Positions 36,000 through 43,582 of a stretch of 64,000 nt of DNA are shown in pieces. Where the stretch lies: contig CAXTEJ010000001.1 of NCBI GenBank assembly GCA_964243295.1, positions 124,001-188,000 of the forward strand, in the 5' to 3' direction. The notes under the pieces are model-generated. The model had not been told where the DNA came from. It did no database searches and saw only the letters and a program-made list of their open reading frames with translations. The stretch comes from CAXTEJ01 sp964243295 (GTDB taxonomy: Bacteria; Actinomycetota; Actinomycetes; Actinomycetales; Angustibacteraceae). Every line of letters starts with the position of its first letter. The stretch's first letter is position 1. The position numbers were made by a program, and so were the translations under genes.

Positions 36000-36839
36000 T
36001 CAGCGCTGCTCGTCGGTCTGGTCGACGGGCCCAGTGGGCTCGTACGGCTCGGGCGAGGTGCTTGTGCCGTCACCGTCGATGTTGATGCTGGTGGTAGACG
36101 CCGCCTGCTCGGAGTCGACCGTCAGGCCCGGCACCTGGGCGGTGCTGTCGAGGGCGTCGGCGGCCGTGCCGCTGCTGAGCGTGCCCAGGTCGTCGACGTC
36201 CGACGCGGTGGAAGGGGTCGGGGTGGGCGGGGTGTACGACGGGTAGCTGCCGGTCGGCACCGCCCACGGGTCCTCCTTGGGCTGACGCGCCGAAAAGGCG
36301 GCGTAGCCGGCGGCTGCAGCTGCCGGCAGCACGACGAGGAGCAGCCAGCGGCGTCCGCGGCGCTTCTTCTTCGTGGGCTTCACGACGGCCTCGCCGCGCA
36401 GCACCGCGACGGCGTCGCCGCTGCGGGCCTTGTACTCCCCGGCTGCCACACCGGCGGCCGCACCGGCCGCAGCGGCGGCGTGCAGGGCCTCGATCACCCG
36501 GGGCACCAGCTCGTCGATGCGCTGGCGGGCGACCTCGACCGCGGGACCGACCTTCTCGCGAGCCGCGTCGACGGCGGGCACCACCTTCTCGCGCGCTGCG
36601 TCGACCGCCGGGGTGACGGCGTCGACGGCGGCGAGCACAGCGGCCTCGACCTTGGGCTGGGCGGCCTCGTAGCTGCTGGTCACGCGGGGCGTGGCCCAGT
36701 CGACGGCGTCCTTGGCCCTGGCCCCGACCGCCGGCGCGACACGACCCCACGTGTCGACCACCGTGTCGGCCACGGCGGTGCCGACCTCGGCGACCTGGAT
36801 GCCGGTCTTCTGCGTGGGACTCTTCTTCTTCGTGAACAC
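36000..36839 (-). CDS. DUF5324/CwsA-like single-pass membrane protein
   Basis: The 279 residues form a long amphipathic helical N-terminal half with repeats such as VDAAREKVVPAVDAAREKV (about 65-100), a basic stretch KPTKKKRRGRR, one membrane helix (about 168-186, LLLVVLPAAAAAGYAAF) and a Thr/Ser/Pro-rich acidic outer tail. It resembles DUF5324 proteins and occupies the place of mycobacterial cwsA between the tRNAs and ppiA. CwsA partners CrgA and Wag31 at poles; a similar role here is inference. GTG 36839 follows GGGAGG. Confidence 0.75.
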   Translation of the reverse strand: MFTKKKSPTQKTGIQVAEVGTAVADTVVDTWGRVAPAVGARAKDAVDWATPRVTSSYEAAQPKVEAAVLAAVDAVTPAVDAAREKVVPAVDAAREKVGPAVEVARQRIDELVPRVIEALHAAAAAGAAAGVAAGEYKARSGDAVAVLRGEAVVKPTKKKRRGRRWLLLVVLPAAAAAGYAAFSARQPKEDPWAVPTGSYPSYTPPTPTPSTASDVDDLGTLSSGTAADALDSTAQVPGLTVDSEQAASTTSINIDGDGTSTSPEPYEPTGPVDQTDEQR

Positions 36840-36993
36840 GTGCCCTCCCGACTGCCGTCGACGCATCGACGGCTCTCGACGTCTCGGGCGACGGACCATC
36901 GAGGTGCGGCCCGCCGCGTCAGCGCTCATCCTGCACCGCACAGCCACCTCCCGCCCAGCCGGGTGCCGCGAGCGTCCGTGGGAGGATGGCGGC

Positions 36994-37515
36994 ATGGACG
37001 TCACGCTGCACACCACCAAGGGCGACATCGCCATCACGCTGTTCCCCGACCACGCCCCCAAGACCGTGGCCAACTTCGTCGACCTCGCCGACGGCTCCAA
37101 GGAGTACACGGACGAGACCACCGGGCAGAAGAAGACCGGGCCGTTCTACGACGGTGTCGTCTTCCACCGGATCATCCCCAACTTCATGATCCAGGGCGGC
37201 GACCCGCTGGGCACCGGAACCGGCGGGCCGGGCTACGCGTTCGACGACGAGATCCACCCTGACCTGACCTTCTCCAAGCCCTACCTGCTGGCCATGGCCA
37301 ACGCGGGCAAGCGCATGGGCAAGGGCACGAACGGGTCCCAGTTCTTCGTCACCGTCGTCCCGACCCCCCACCTGAACGGCAAGCACACCATCTTCGGCGA
37401 GGTCAGCGACCAGGCCGGCCGCGACGTCGTCGACGCGATCGTCGCGGTCCCCACCGGTCGAGGCGACGCGCCGATCGAGCCCGTCGTCATCCAGAGCGTC
37501 ACCGTCAACCGCTAG
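36994..37515 (+). CDS. ppiA: Cyclophilin-type peptidyl-prolyl isomerase
   Basis: A 173-residue cytoplasmic cyclophilin catalysing proline cis-trans isomerisation. The active-site stretch is FYDGVVFHRIIPNFMIQGGD (catalytic Arg in FHRII), with NGSQFFVTVVPTPHLNGKHTIFG further on. No signal peptide. ATG 36994 has GGAGG upstream. It matches Rv0009 in position. Confidence 0.95.
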   Translation: MDVTLHTTKGDIAITLFPDHAPKTVANFVDLADGSKEYTDETTGQKKTGPFYDGVVFHRIIPNFMIQGGDPLGTGTGGPGYAFDDEIHPDLTFSKPYLLAMANAGKRMGKGTNGSQFFVTVVPTPHLNGKHTIFGEVSDQAGRDVVDAIVAVPTGRGDAPIEPVVIQSVTVNR

Positions 37516-37532
37516 CCATCTGCTAGCCCGTC

Positions 37533-37567
37533 CCGCCCGACCGACCCTGCTGGGTCGGCCCGGGCGG
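37533..37567 (+). terminator. ppiA terminator stem-loop
   Basis: CCGCCCGACCGACCC pairs with GGGTCGGCCCGGGCGG across a TGCT loop, with one bulge, 18 bases after the ppiA stop. No T-run follows. Confidence 0.65.
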
Positions 37568-37591
37568 AGCAGCATCCTCGAGGAGCAGTGA

Positions 37592-38464
37592 ATGGACGGC
37601 GTCGACCCGTCACTGGCGGCGGCGCCGTCCACCGCTGAGCCCGTCTGCCCGCGTCACCCCGACCGGGTGAGCTACGTGCGGTGCCAGCGGTGCGACCGAC
37701 CCACCTGCCCGGCGTGCCAGCGCCAGGCGGCGGTGGGGTTCCAGTGCGTCGACTGCGTCCGCGAGCAGGCCGCGAACCACCCCGTCGCCCGGACGGCGTT
37801 CGGCGGGCGGCTCGGCGACACCGGTCGACCACTGGTCACGCTGTCGATCATCGGGCTGTGCGTCGTGGCCTACCTGCTGCAGCTGTCGCCGTCGCTCGAC
37901 ATCACGCAGAACTTCGCCTTCTCGCCGGTCGTCGCCGAGAGCGAGCCTTGGCGCTTCATCACCAGCGCCTTCCTGCACCAGACCGGGTTCCTCCCGCACA
38001 TCCTGTTCAACATGCTGATCCTGTACCAGATCGGCCCGTTCCTGGAGCAGCAGCTGGGGCGGGCGCGGTTCCTCGCGCTCTACCTGGTCTGCGCGATCGG
38101 CGGGTCGGTGGGCTACCTGGTGCTCGCCGACCCGACGAGCCTGGAGTCCTGGTACACCGCCGTCGTCGGCGCCTCGGGCGCGGTCTTCGGCCTGTTCGGG
38201 GCGCTGCTGATCGTCAACCGCCGGCTCGGCCTCGACAGCCGCGGCATCCTCGTGCTCGTCGGCATCAACGCCGTCATCGGTTTTGTGCCCGGCCTCAACA
38301 TCGCCTGGCAGGCCCACCTCGGCGGCTTCCTCACCGGCATCCTCGCCGCCGCCGTGGTCGTCTACGCCCCGCGCGCACGCCGGACGCTGCTGCAGAGCAC
38401 GGGCCTGGCCGGCGTCCTGCTGCTGCTCGTAGCCGTGTCGCTCGCCAAGCTGGCGACCGCGTGA
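37592..38464 (+). CDS. Rhomboid family intramembrane serine protease
   Basis: The 290-residue protein begins with a cysteine-rich zinc-ribbon-like segment (CPRHPDRVSYVRCQRC, CPACQRQAAVGFQCVDC; residues 19-56) and continues with six or seven membrane helices. The catalytic serine is in VGASGAVFGLFG and the histidine in WQAHLGGFLTG; HILFNMLILYQIGPFLE holds the conserved His/Asn of helix 2. It cleaves membrane-protein substrates within the bilayer; the substrate is unknown. Position after ppiA matches Rv0110-type context in actinobacteria. Confidence 0.92.
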   Translation: MDGVDPSLAAAPSTAEPVCPRHPDRVSYVRCQRCDRPTCPACQRQAAVGFQCVDCVREQAANHPVARTAFGGRLGDTGRPLVTLSIIGLCVVAYLLQLSPSLDITQNFAFSPVVAESEPWRFITSAFLHQTGFLPHILFNMLILYQIGPFLEQQLGRARFLALYLVCAIGGSVGYLVLADPTSLESWYTAVVGASGAVFGLFGALLIVNRRLGLDSRGILVLVGINAVIGFVPGLNIAWQAHLGGFLTGILAAAVVVYAPRARRTLLQSTGLAGVLLLLVAVSLAKLATA

Positions 38465-38504
38465 TCTTCGCCTGAATCACATGCGTGGAAGTCGGTCCCC
38501 AGGC

Positions 38505-38525
38505 TGTGCACAACTCTGTGGACGA
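38505..38525 (-). promoter_or_regulatory. Pair of DnaA-box-like sites downstream of the rhomboid gene
   Basis: TGTGCACAA (38505-38513) and TGTGGACGA (38517-38525) each match the reverse box TGTGGACAA at 8 of 9. The joined core ACAACTCTGTGGAC also occurs in oriC at 21123-21136. Confidence 0.5.
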
Positions 38526-38548
38526 AGGTGTCTCACCGGTGTGCCCGA

Positions 38549-38618
38549 CCGGACGCCGGCAGCCTCCGGCCCGCTGTCGCAAGCTCCTTGACGCGGACCT
38601 CCGGCAACCGACGCCCGG
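38549..38618. repeat. Hairpin repeat with conserved 18-nt loop, copy 2
   Basis: Loop TGTCGCAAGCTCCTTGAC at 38575-38592 is identical to copy 1. Arms 38549-38574 and 38593-38618 are 26-nt imperfect complements (outer CCGGACGCCGG / CCGACGCCCGG). Confidence 0.8.
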
Positions 38619-38775
38619 TCAGGCGTCGGCGATCGACGGCACTTGGCCGTCCGGCGGGCGGTCCGCGTCCTCATGGGTTCGCTGGTTGCGCCCATGGTTG
38701 CGAGGCAGTGGCTGTCATGGCGACCGATGTGTCGCCACCACGACGGTGACCACGGGCTGCGGGGCCGGCGGCGGG

Positions 38776-38838
38776 CCGGGATTGCATGATCACGCCGGTT
38801 GAGTTGGCCAGCTGGGCCGGGATTGCATGATCACGGCA
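38776..38838. repeat. Two GATTGCATGATCACG elements
   Basis: CCGGGATTGCATGATCACG occurs twice, starting at 38776 and about 40 bp later. It is the reverse complement of the GTGATCATGCGATCCCGG unit arrayed at 55614 and related to the array at 59209. Confidence 0.75.
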
Positions 38839-38874
38839 GATGTGGGTGGCAGGCGACGGGTCGGCCATGTGGAG

Positions 38875-38943
38875 CGGGCGTCGGTGGCCGCAGGCCCGCG
38901 TCAAAGGAGCTTGCGACAGCGGTCCGGAGGGCGCCGGCGTTCG
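38875..38943. repeat. Hairpin repeat with conserved loop, copy 3 (inverted)
   Basis: On the minus strand the loop reads as in copies 1 and 2 but with one extra T (19 nt, 38900-38918). Arms 38875-38899 and 38919-38943 pair imperfectly. The right arm is embedded in a tandem duplication. Confidence 0.75.
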
Positions 38944-38981
38944 CTCAAGCAACCGGAGGGCGCCGGCGTTCGCTCAAGCAA
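38924..38981. repeat. Exact 29-bp tandem duplication
   Basis: A 29-bp unit (starts CCGGAGGGCGCCGGCG, ends GCTCAAGCAA) is present twice without change at 38924-38952 and 38953-38981. The first unit overlaps the arm of hairpin copy 3, so part of that element has been duplicated. Confidence 0.85.
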
Positions 38982-39022
38982 CAGCACCAGGCGCGCAGCC
39001 CGCGGACAAGCGGCAGGCCAGC

Positions 39023-39271
39023 TCAGCGCCAGCGCGTGGCCATGCCGAAGCCGGCCATGATGACGCCGAAGCCGACGACGATGTTCCAGCGGCCGAGCGA
39101 GGGCAGGGGGTACTGCTGCTGGCTGAGGTAGAAGGTCACGATGTAGGCGAGCCCGACGATGAACAACCCGACCATGACCGGTGCGTACCACGGCGGGCTC
39201 GGCTGCGGGGTGGTGCTGCGGACCGTGGGAGCGGCGCTCGCGGGCCGCTTGCGTGAGCTGGACTCCGGCAC
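39023..39271 (-). CDS. crgA: Cell division protein CrgA
   Basis: An 82-residue protein with two membrane helices: PPWYAPVMVGLFIVGLAYIV and WNIVVGFGVIMAGFGMATRWR. CrgA links FtsZ, septal penicillin-binding proteins and CwsA in actinobacteria. GTG 39271 follows AGGAG at six bases. It is divergent from the DUF881 gene, with 71 bp between. Confidence 0.93.
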   Translation of the reverse strand: MPESSSRKRPASAAPTVRSTTPQPSPPWYAPVMVGLFIVGLAYIVTFYLSQQQYPLPSLGRWNIVVGFGVIMAGFGMATRWR

Positions 39272-39342
39272 GGTGGCTCCTGTCGTCGGGGTGGTCGTCT
39301 AGCGTAGTGGGGTCGAGGGTTCGATCGAGTGGGCGGAGGGTC

Positions 39343-40134
39343 GTGACGGGCGAGACCGGCAGCGCACGCGCGCGACCGCGCCTGCCCAGTCTGCCGCACC
39401 CGCGCCGGTGGCGTCCCTCGCGCTGGGGCGTGCTGGTGCCGGTCGTGCTCGTCGGGGCCGGACTGCTCGCGACGACGAGCGCGCAGACCGCGCGCGGCAC
39501 CGACCTGCGCTCGGTCGGTCGCACCGACACCGCCGACGTCATCCGCGAGCAGCAGCACCGCGCCGACGTCCAGGAGGACCAGCTGCGCTCGCTGCGGCAG
39601 CGGGTGGCCGCCCAGACGGCGGAGCAGGCACCGTCGGGGTCGGCGCTGCAGCGGCTGACCGACCAGCAGCAGGGGCTGGGGGTCGCGGCGGGCACGGCGG
39701 CGGTGACCGGCCCGGCGGTCACCGTGCGGCTCGACGACGCCCCGCACGACGGCAGCATCCCCGACGGCTTCTCCGCCGACGACATGGTCGTGCACCAGCA
39801 GGACGTCCAGGGCGTCGTCAACGCGCTGTGGGCGGCGGGCGCCGAGGCGATGACGCTCATGGACCAGCGGGTGATCTCGACCAGCGCCGTGCGCTGCGTG
39901 GGCAACGTGCTGATCCTGCAGGGCCGCGTCTACTCCCCGCCCTACGTCATCACCGCGATGGGCGACCCGACCCGGCTGCAGCGGGCGCTGCAGGACTCCG
40001 CCCAGCTGGCGATCTACCGCCAGTACGTCGACGCCGTCGGGCTCGGCTACGACGTCAGCACCCAGTCCGCCCTCGCGATGCCGGCGTACGACGGGGTGCC
40101 CGAGCTGCGGTACGCCCGGGTGCCGTCGTCGTGA
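39343..40134 (+). CDS. DUF881 family protein
   Basis: The 263-residue product has a basic Pro/Arg-rich cytoplasmic head, one membrane helix (about 28-46, GVLVPVVLVGAGLLATTSA), a coiled-coil-like stretch (REQQHRADVQEDQLRSLRQR) and the DUF881 domain (GPAVTVRLDDAP, VVHQQDVQGVVNALWAAGAEAM). This gene lies between crgA and the sortase/trpG genes in many actinobacteria (Rv0012 position). Function unknown; envelope or division role likely. GTG 39343 after GGAGG; stop overlaps the sortase start. Confidence 0.9.
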   Translation: MTGETGSARARPRLPSLPHPRRWRPSRWGVLVPVVLVGAGLLATTSAQTARGTDLRSVGRTDTADVIREQQHRADVQEDQLRSLRQRVAAQTAEQAPSGSALQRLTDQQQGLGVAAGTAAVTGPAVTVRLDDAPHDGSIPDGFSADDMVVHQQDVQGVVNALWAAGAEAMTLMDQRVISTSAVRCVGNVLILQGRVYSPPYVITAMGDPTRLQRALQDSAQLAIYRQYVDAVGLGYDVSTQSALAMPAYDGVPELRYARVPSS

Positions 40135-40880
40135 CGCTCGCACCTTCGCGCCGGGCGTCGCACCCCCACGGCGAGGCCGCTGCCCGGGCGACGGCCCGGG
40201 GCCTCGGCGAGGCGCTGCTCACCGCCGGGGTGCTCGTGCTGCTCTTCGTCGTCTGGCAGCTGTGGTGGACCGACGTCTCGGCTCAGCGCTCGCAGCGCGC
40301 CACCACCGAGCAGCTGCAGCAGCAGTGGTCGGAGGCCGCCCCGGGGCCGGCGGCCCCAGCCGGACGAGCGGGGGTCGCGATGGCCGGGGCCGACGTCCTG
40401 CCTGCGGTCGGGCAGCCGTTCGCGCTGCTGCGGGTGCCGCGCTTCGGTGCCGACTACGTCCGCCCGGTGCTCGAGGGCACCACTCTGCCCGTGCTGGACG
40501 ACGGGGTCGGCCACTACGTTCACAGCGTCGCCCCGGGCGGCGTCGGCAACTTCGCGCTCGCTGGGCACCGCGTCACCTACGCCAAGCCCTTCAACGAGAT
40601 CGCGACGCTGCGTGCCGGCGACGCCGTGGTCGTCGAGACCCGCGACGACTACTACGTCTATCGTGTCGTTCGGCACGTCGTCGTGGCGCCCGACCGCACG
40701 GACGTCGTGGCCGCGGTGCCCGAGCAGCCGGGTCTCGCGCCCACCCGCCGGCTGCTCACCATGACCGCCTGCCACCCCGAGTTCTCCGCCCGCGAGCGCT
40801 ACGTCGTGATCGCCGAGCTGACGCGCACCGTCGCCAAGCCCGGTGGGTCGCTGGCGACGGTGCTCGCGGCGGCGGCCTGA
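40131..40880 (+). CDS. Class E sortase
   Basis: A 249-residue membrane-anchored transpeptidase that joins surface proteins to the envelope. It has one N-terminal helix (about 25-42), then the sortase fold with catalytic H146 (LAGHRVTYAKPF), C214 in TMTACHPEFSARER and the arginine a few residues later. GTG 40131 is coupled to DUF881 by GTGA. No protein with an LAxTG-type sorting signal is visible in the window. Confidence 0.9.
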   Translation: MTLAPSRRASHPHGEAAARATARGLGEALLTAGVLVLLFVVWQLWWTDVSAQRSQRATTEQLQQQWSEAAPGPAAPAGRAGVAMAGADVLPAVGQPFALLRVPRFGADYVRPVLEGTTLPVLDDGVGHYVHSVAPGGVGNFALAGHRVTYAKPFNEIATLRAGDAVVVETRDDYYVYRVVRHVVVAPDRTDVVAAVPEQPGLAPTRRLLTMTACHPEFSARERYVVIAELTRTVAKPGGSLATVLAAAA

Positions 40881-40882
40881 GC

Positions 40883-41044
40883 GTGTACGCCGCGCTCTGG
40901 CGTCGGCTGCCCGGCCCGCGGCCGCTGCGCGTGCTGCTGGCCGTGCTGCTCGTCGTCCTCGCCGTGGTGGTGCTGTTCGGGTGGGTCTTCCCCGCCCTCG
41001 CGCCGCTCGTCCCCTTCAACAACGGAACGGTGACCCAGCCATGA
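40883..41044 (+). CDS. Small membrane peptide between sortase and trpG
   Basis: Fifty-three residues, one hydrophobic helix (LRVLLAVLLVVLAVVVLFGW) in a VYAALWRRLPGPRPL ... VPFNNGTVTQP frame. It begins two bases after the sortase stop and its stop overlaps the trpG ATG (ATGA), so it is almost certainly translated. A similar short gene is common at this place in actinobacteria. No function is known. Confidence 0.75.
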   Translation: MYAALWRRLPGPRPLRVLLAVLLVVLAVVVLFGWVFPALAPLVPFNNGTVTQP

Positions 41045-41682
41045 CCGCCCAGCCGCACGCCCCCCGCGTGCTCGTCGTCGACAACTACGACAGCTTCGTC
41101 TACACGATCGTCGGCTACCTCGAGCAGCTCGGCGCGAGCTGCGAGGTCGTCCGCAACGACGCCGTGACGACCGCCGACGCCGTGGGGTACGACGGCGTCC
41201 TGCTCTCGCCGGGGCCCGGGACACCCGAGGACGCCGGCGTCTGCGTCGACATGGTGACCGCCTGCGCCGACCGCGAGCAGCCCCTGCTCGGGGTGTGCCT
41301 CGGCCACCAGGCGATCGGTGTCGCCTACGGCGCGGTCGTCGGCCGCGCCCCCGAGCTGCTGCACGGCAAGACCAGCGTGGTCGAGCACGCCGGCGCCGGG
41401 GTGCTGTCGGGGCTGCCCGACCCCTTCACCGCCACCCGCTACCACTCCCTCGCCATCGACCCGGCGACCGTCCCGGCCGAGCTCGAGGTCACCGGGCGCA
41501 CGCCCGGGGGCGTCGTCATGGCCGTGCGGCACCGCGAGGCGCCCGTCGAGGGCGTGCAGTTCCACCCCGAGTCGGTGCTGACCGAGGGCGGTCACCGGCT
41601 GCTCGCCAACTGGCTCGCCCGCTGCGGCGACCCCGCCGCCGTCGAGCGGTCGGCGGGGATGGCGCCGCTGATGACCCGCTAG
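41041..41682 (+). CDS. trpG: Class I glutamine amidotransferase, TrpG/PabA type
   Basis: A 213-residue amidotransferase subunit that delivers ammonia from glutamine to anthranilate or aminodeoxychorismate synthase. Nucleophile C86 lies in GVCLGHQAIG; the His/Glu of the triad are in VQFHPESVL. VVDNYDSFVYTIVGYL opens the protein. In actinobacteria this origin-side copy is often annotated PabA; a PabB-type partner is encoded at 57227-58246. It ends four bases from convergent pknB. Confidence 0.92.
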   Translation: MTAQPHAPRVLVVDNYDSFVYTIVGYLEQLGASCEVVRNDAVTTADAVGYDGVLLSPGPGTPEDAGVCVDMVTACADREQPLLGVCLGHQAIGVAYGAVVGRAPELLHGKTSVVEHAGAGVLSGLPDPFTATRYHSLAIDPATVPAELEVTGRTPGGVVMAVRHREAPVEGVQFHPESVLTEGGHRLLANWLARCGDPAAVERSAGMAPLMTR

Positions 41683-41686
41683 CGCC

Positions 41687-43582
41687 TCACGGTGTGGCGG
41701 GTGGCGTGTCGGTCGGGACGTCGGTCGGCGCGTCGGTGGGCGTGACCGTCGGGAAGGGGGTCACGGTGTCGGTGGGCGTGGGTGTCGGCGTGACGGTGGG
41801 CGTCGGAGCCATGCGGGCCACGAAGAGCTTGACCTCGGTGCCCAGAGGGACGGTCTTGGCCGAGAACGCCTGGTCGGTGACGGTGCCCTCCGGCTGCGTG
41901 CTGTCGACGTTGGTCACCTCGCCCACCTTGAGGCCCGCGCCTACCAGCGTCTCGATCGCGTCGGGGAGGGTGCGGCCGATGACGTTGGGCACCTGCACCG
42001 ACCCGCTCGACACGGTGAGGGCGACCCCGGTGCCCTTGGTGGCTGTCTCGCCGGCGCCGGGACGGCTCGACAGCACGGTGTTCTTCGGCTCGGTCGACTC
42101 CTGGCTGTCGACCTCGCCGAGCACCAGGCCCTGGGCCTTGAGCAGCGCATCGGCCTGGGCGGCAGTCTGACCGACGAGGTCGGGGACGGTCGCCGTGCCC
42201 CGACCGGTGGAGACGGTGAGGGTGACGTCGCTGCCGCGGGGCACCGAGATCGCCGCCAGCGGTGACTGCTGCACGACGCTGCCTCGAGGCACCTCGTCGC
42301 TGGTGGCCTGCTCGATCGCCGGCACCAGACCGAGCGCGGTCAGCGCCGTCCGCGCCTGCGCCTCGGTGCGGCCCGTCACGTCGGGCACCTGCACGGTCTG
42401 CACCGTGGGGGTGTCGTCGCCCATGAGGCTCGGCAGCACCAGCACGCCGAGCGCGATGAGCGCCGCGGCGAGCAGCCCCAGCAGCACCCACACGCCGGCC
42501 CGGCTGGAGCGCTCGGGGTCGCGGTCGTCGTCGCGGCCGGGGGGCAGGACGGTCGCCACCCGCTGGGTGGCGGGCGTCGGCGCCGCGACGGGCACCGGGG
42601 CCACGGCGGGCTGGCCACCCCGGGGCGTCAGCGGGGGGATGGACGCCATGGCGTGCGTGGCCGCGGCCTGCGCGGGACCGTCGGATCCGACCAGCGCGGC
42701 AGCGCTGCCGAGCGCGGCGCTGCTGACCCGGCGTCCGGCGAGGGCGGCGTCGACGTCCGCGCGGAACTGCTCGGCGGTCTGGTAGCGGCCGGCGCGGTCC
42801 TTCACCAGGGCGTGGACGACGATCGCGTCGACCTGCACCGGCACCTCGACGTTGAAGCTGCTCGGCGGCTTGGGCGCCTCGCCGACGTGCTGGTAGGCGA
42901 CGGCGACCGGCGAGTCGGCCACGAACGGCGGGCGGCCGGTGACGAGCTCGAAGAGCAGGCAGCCGGTGGAGTACAGGTCGCTGCGCGCGTCGACGGTCTC
43001 GCCGCGGGCCTGCTCGGGCGACAGGTACTGCGCAGTGCCGATCACGGCCTGGGTCTGCGTCATGGTCGCCGACGAGTCGGCCACCGCGCGGGCGATGCCG
43101 AAGTCCATGACCTTCACGTCGCCGGTGGGGGTGACCATGACGTTGGCGGGCTTGATGTCGCGGTGCACGATGCCGGCCCGGTGGGAGTAGCCGAGCGCGG
43201 CGAGCACGCCGGAGGTGATGCGCAGGGCCTCCGACCAGGGCAGCGTCGTCGAGCGGGTCAGCATCTCGCGCAGCGTCCGGCCCTCGACGTACTCCATGAC
43301 GATGTAGGGCCGCGGCACGCCGGAGCCGTCGTCGGCCGGCTCCTCGCCGCTGTCGTAGACCGCGACCACGGCCGGGTGGTTCAGGGACGCGGCCGACTGG
43401 GCCTCGCGGCGAAAGCGCGCCTGGAACGAGGGGTCGCGCGCGAGGTCGGACCGCAGCAGCTTCACGGCGACGGCCCGGCCCAGCCGGGTGTCACGGCCGA
43501 GGTGCACCTCCGCCATGCCGCCGCGGCCGAGCACCTCGCCGACCTCGTAGCGACCGCCGAGCAGTCGAGGAGCGGTGTTCAC
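41687..43582 (-). CDS. pknB: Ser/Thr protein kinase PknB with three PASTA domains
   Basis: Receptor kinase of peptidoglycan growth. The kinase domain (about 10-270) has GRGGMAEVHLG, AVKLL, HRDIKPANVM, DFGIARA and the activation-loop TMTQTQAVIGTAQYLSPEQ with the Thr pair phosphorylated in mycobacterial PknB. A membrane helix lies at about 360-382, then three PASTA repeats (VPDVTGRT, VPDLVGQT, VPNVIGRT) that bind muropeptide or lipid II, and a Thr/Pro-rich tail. Mycobacterial PknB has four PASTA units. GTG 43582 overlaps the pknA stop. Last gene of the operon; 631 residues. Confidence 0.96.
   Translation of the reverse strand: MNTAPRLLGGRYEVGEVLGRGGMAEVHLGRDTRLGRAVAVKLLRSDLARDPSFQARFRREAQSAASLNHPAVVAVYDSGEEPADDGSGVPRPYIVMEYVEGRTLREMLTRSTTLPWSEALRITSGVLAALGYSHRAGIVHRDIKPANVMVTPTGDVKVMDFGIARAVADSSATMTQTQAVIGTAQYLSPEQARGETVDARSDLYSTGCLLFELVTGRPPFVADSPVAVAYQHVGEAPKPPSSFNVEVPVQVDAIVVHALVKDRAGRYQTAEQFRADVDAALAGRRVSSAALGSAAALVGSDGPAQAAATHAMASIPPLTPRGGQPAVAPVPVAAPTPATQRVATVLPPGRDDDRDPERSSRAGVWVLLGLLAAALIALGVLVLPSLMGDDTPTVQTVQVPDVTGRTEAQARTALTALGLVPAIEQATSDEVPRGSVVQQSPLAAISVPRGSDVTLTVSTGRGTATVPDLVGQTAAQADALLKAQGLVLGEVDSQESTEPKNTVLSSRPGAGETATKGTGVALTVSSGSVQVPNVIGRTLPDAIETLVGAGLKVGEVTNVDSTQPEGTVTDQAFSAKTVPLGTEVKLFVARMAPTPTVTPTPTPTDTVTPFPTVTPTDAPTDVPTDTPPATP

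Larger units (their letters stand above)
38465..39022. other. 558-bp gene-free region rich in repeats
   Basis: No credible coding sequence. It contains a DnaA-box pair (38505-38525), two hairpin repeats with the 18-nt loop (38549-38618 and, inverted, 38875-38943), two copies of the GATTGCATGATCACG element (38776-38838) and a 29-bp exact tandem duplication (38924-38981). It separates rhomboid (plus) from crgA (minus). Confidence 0.8.
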
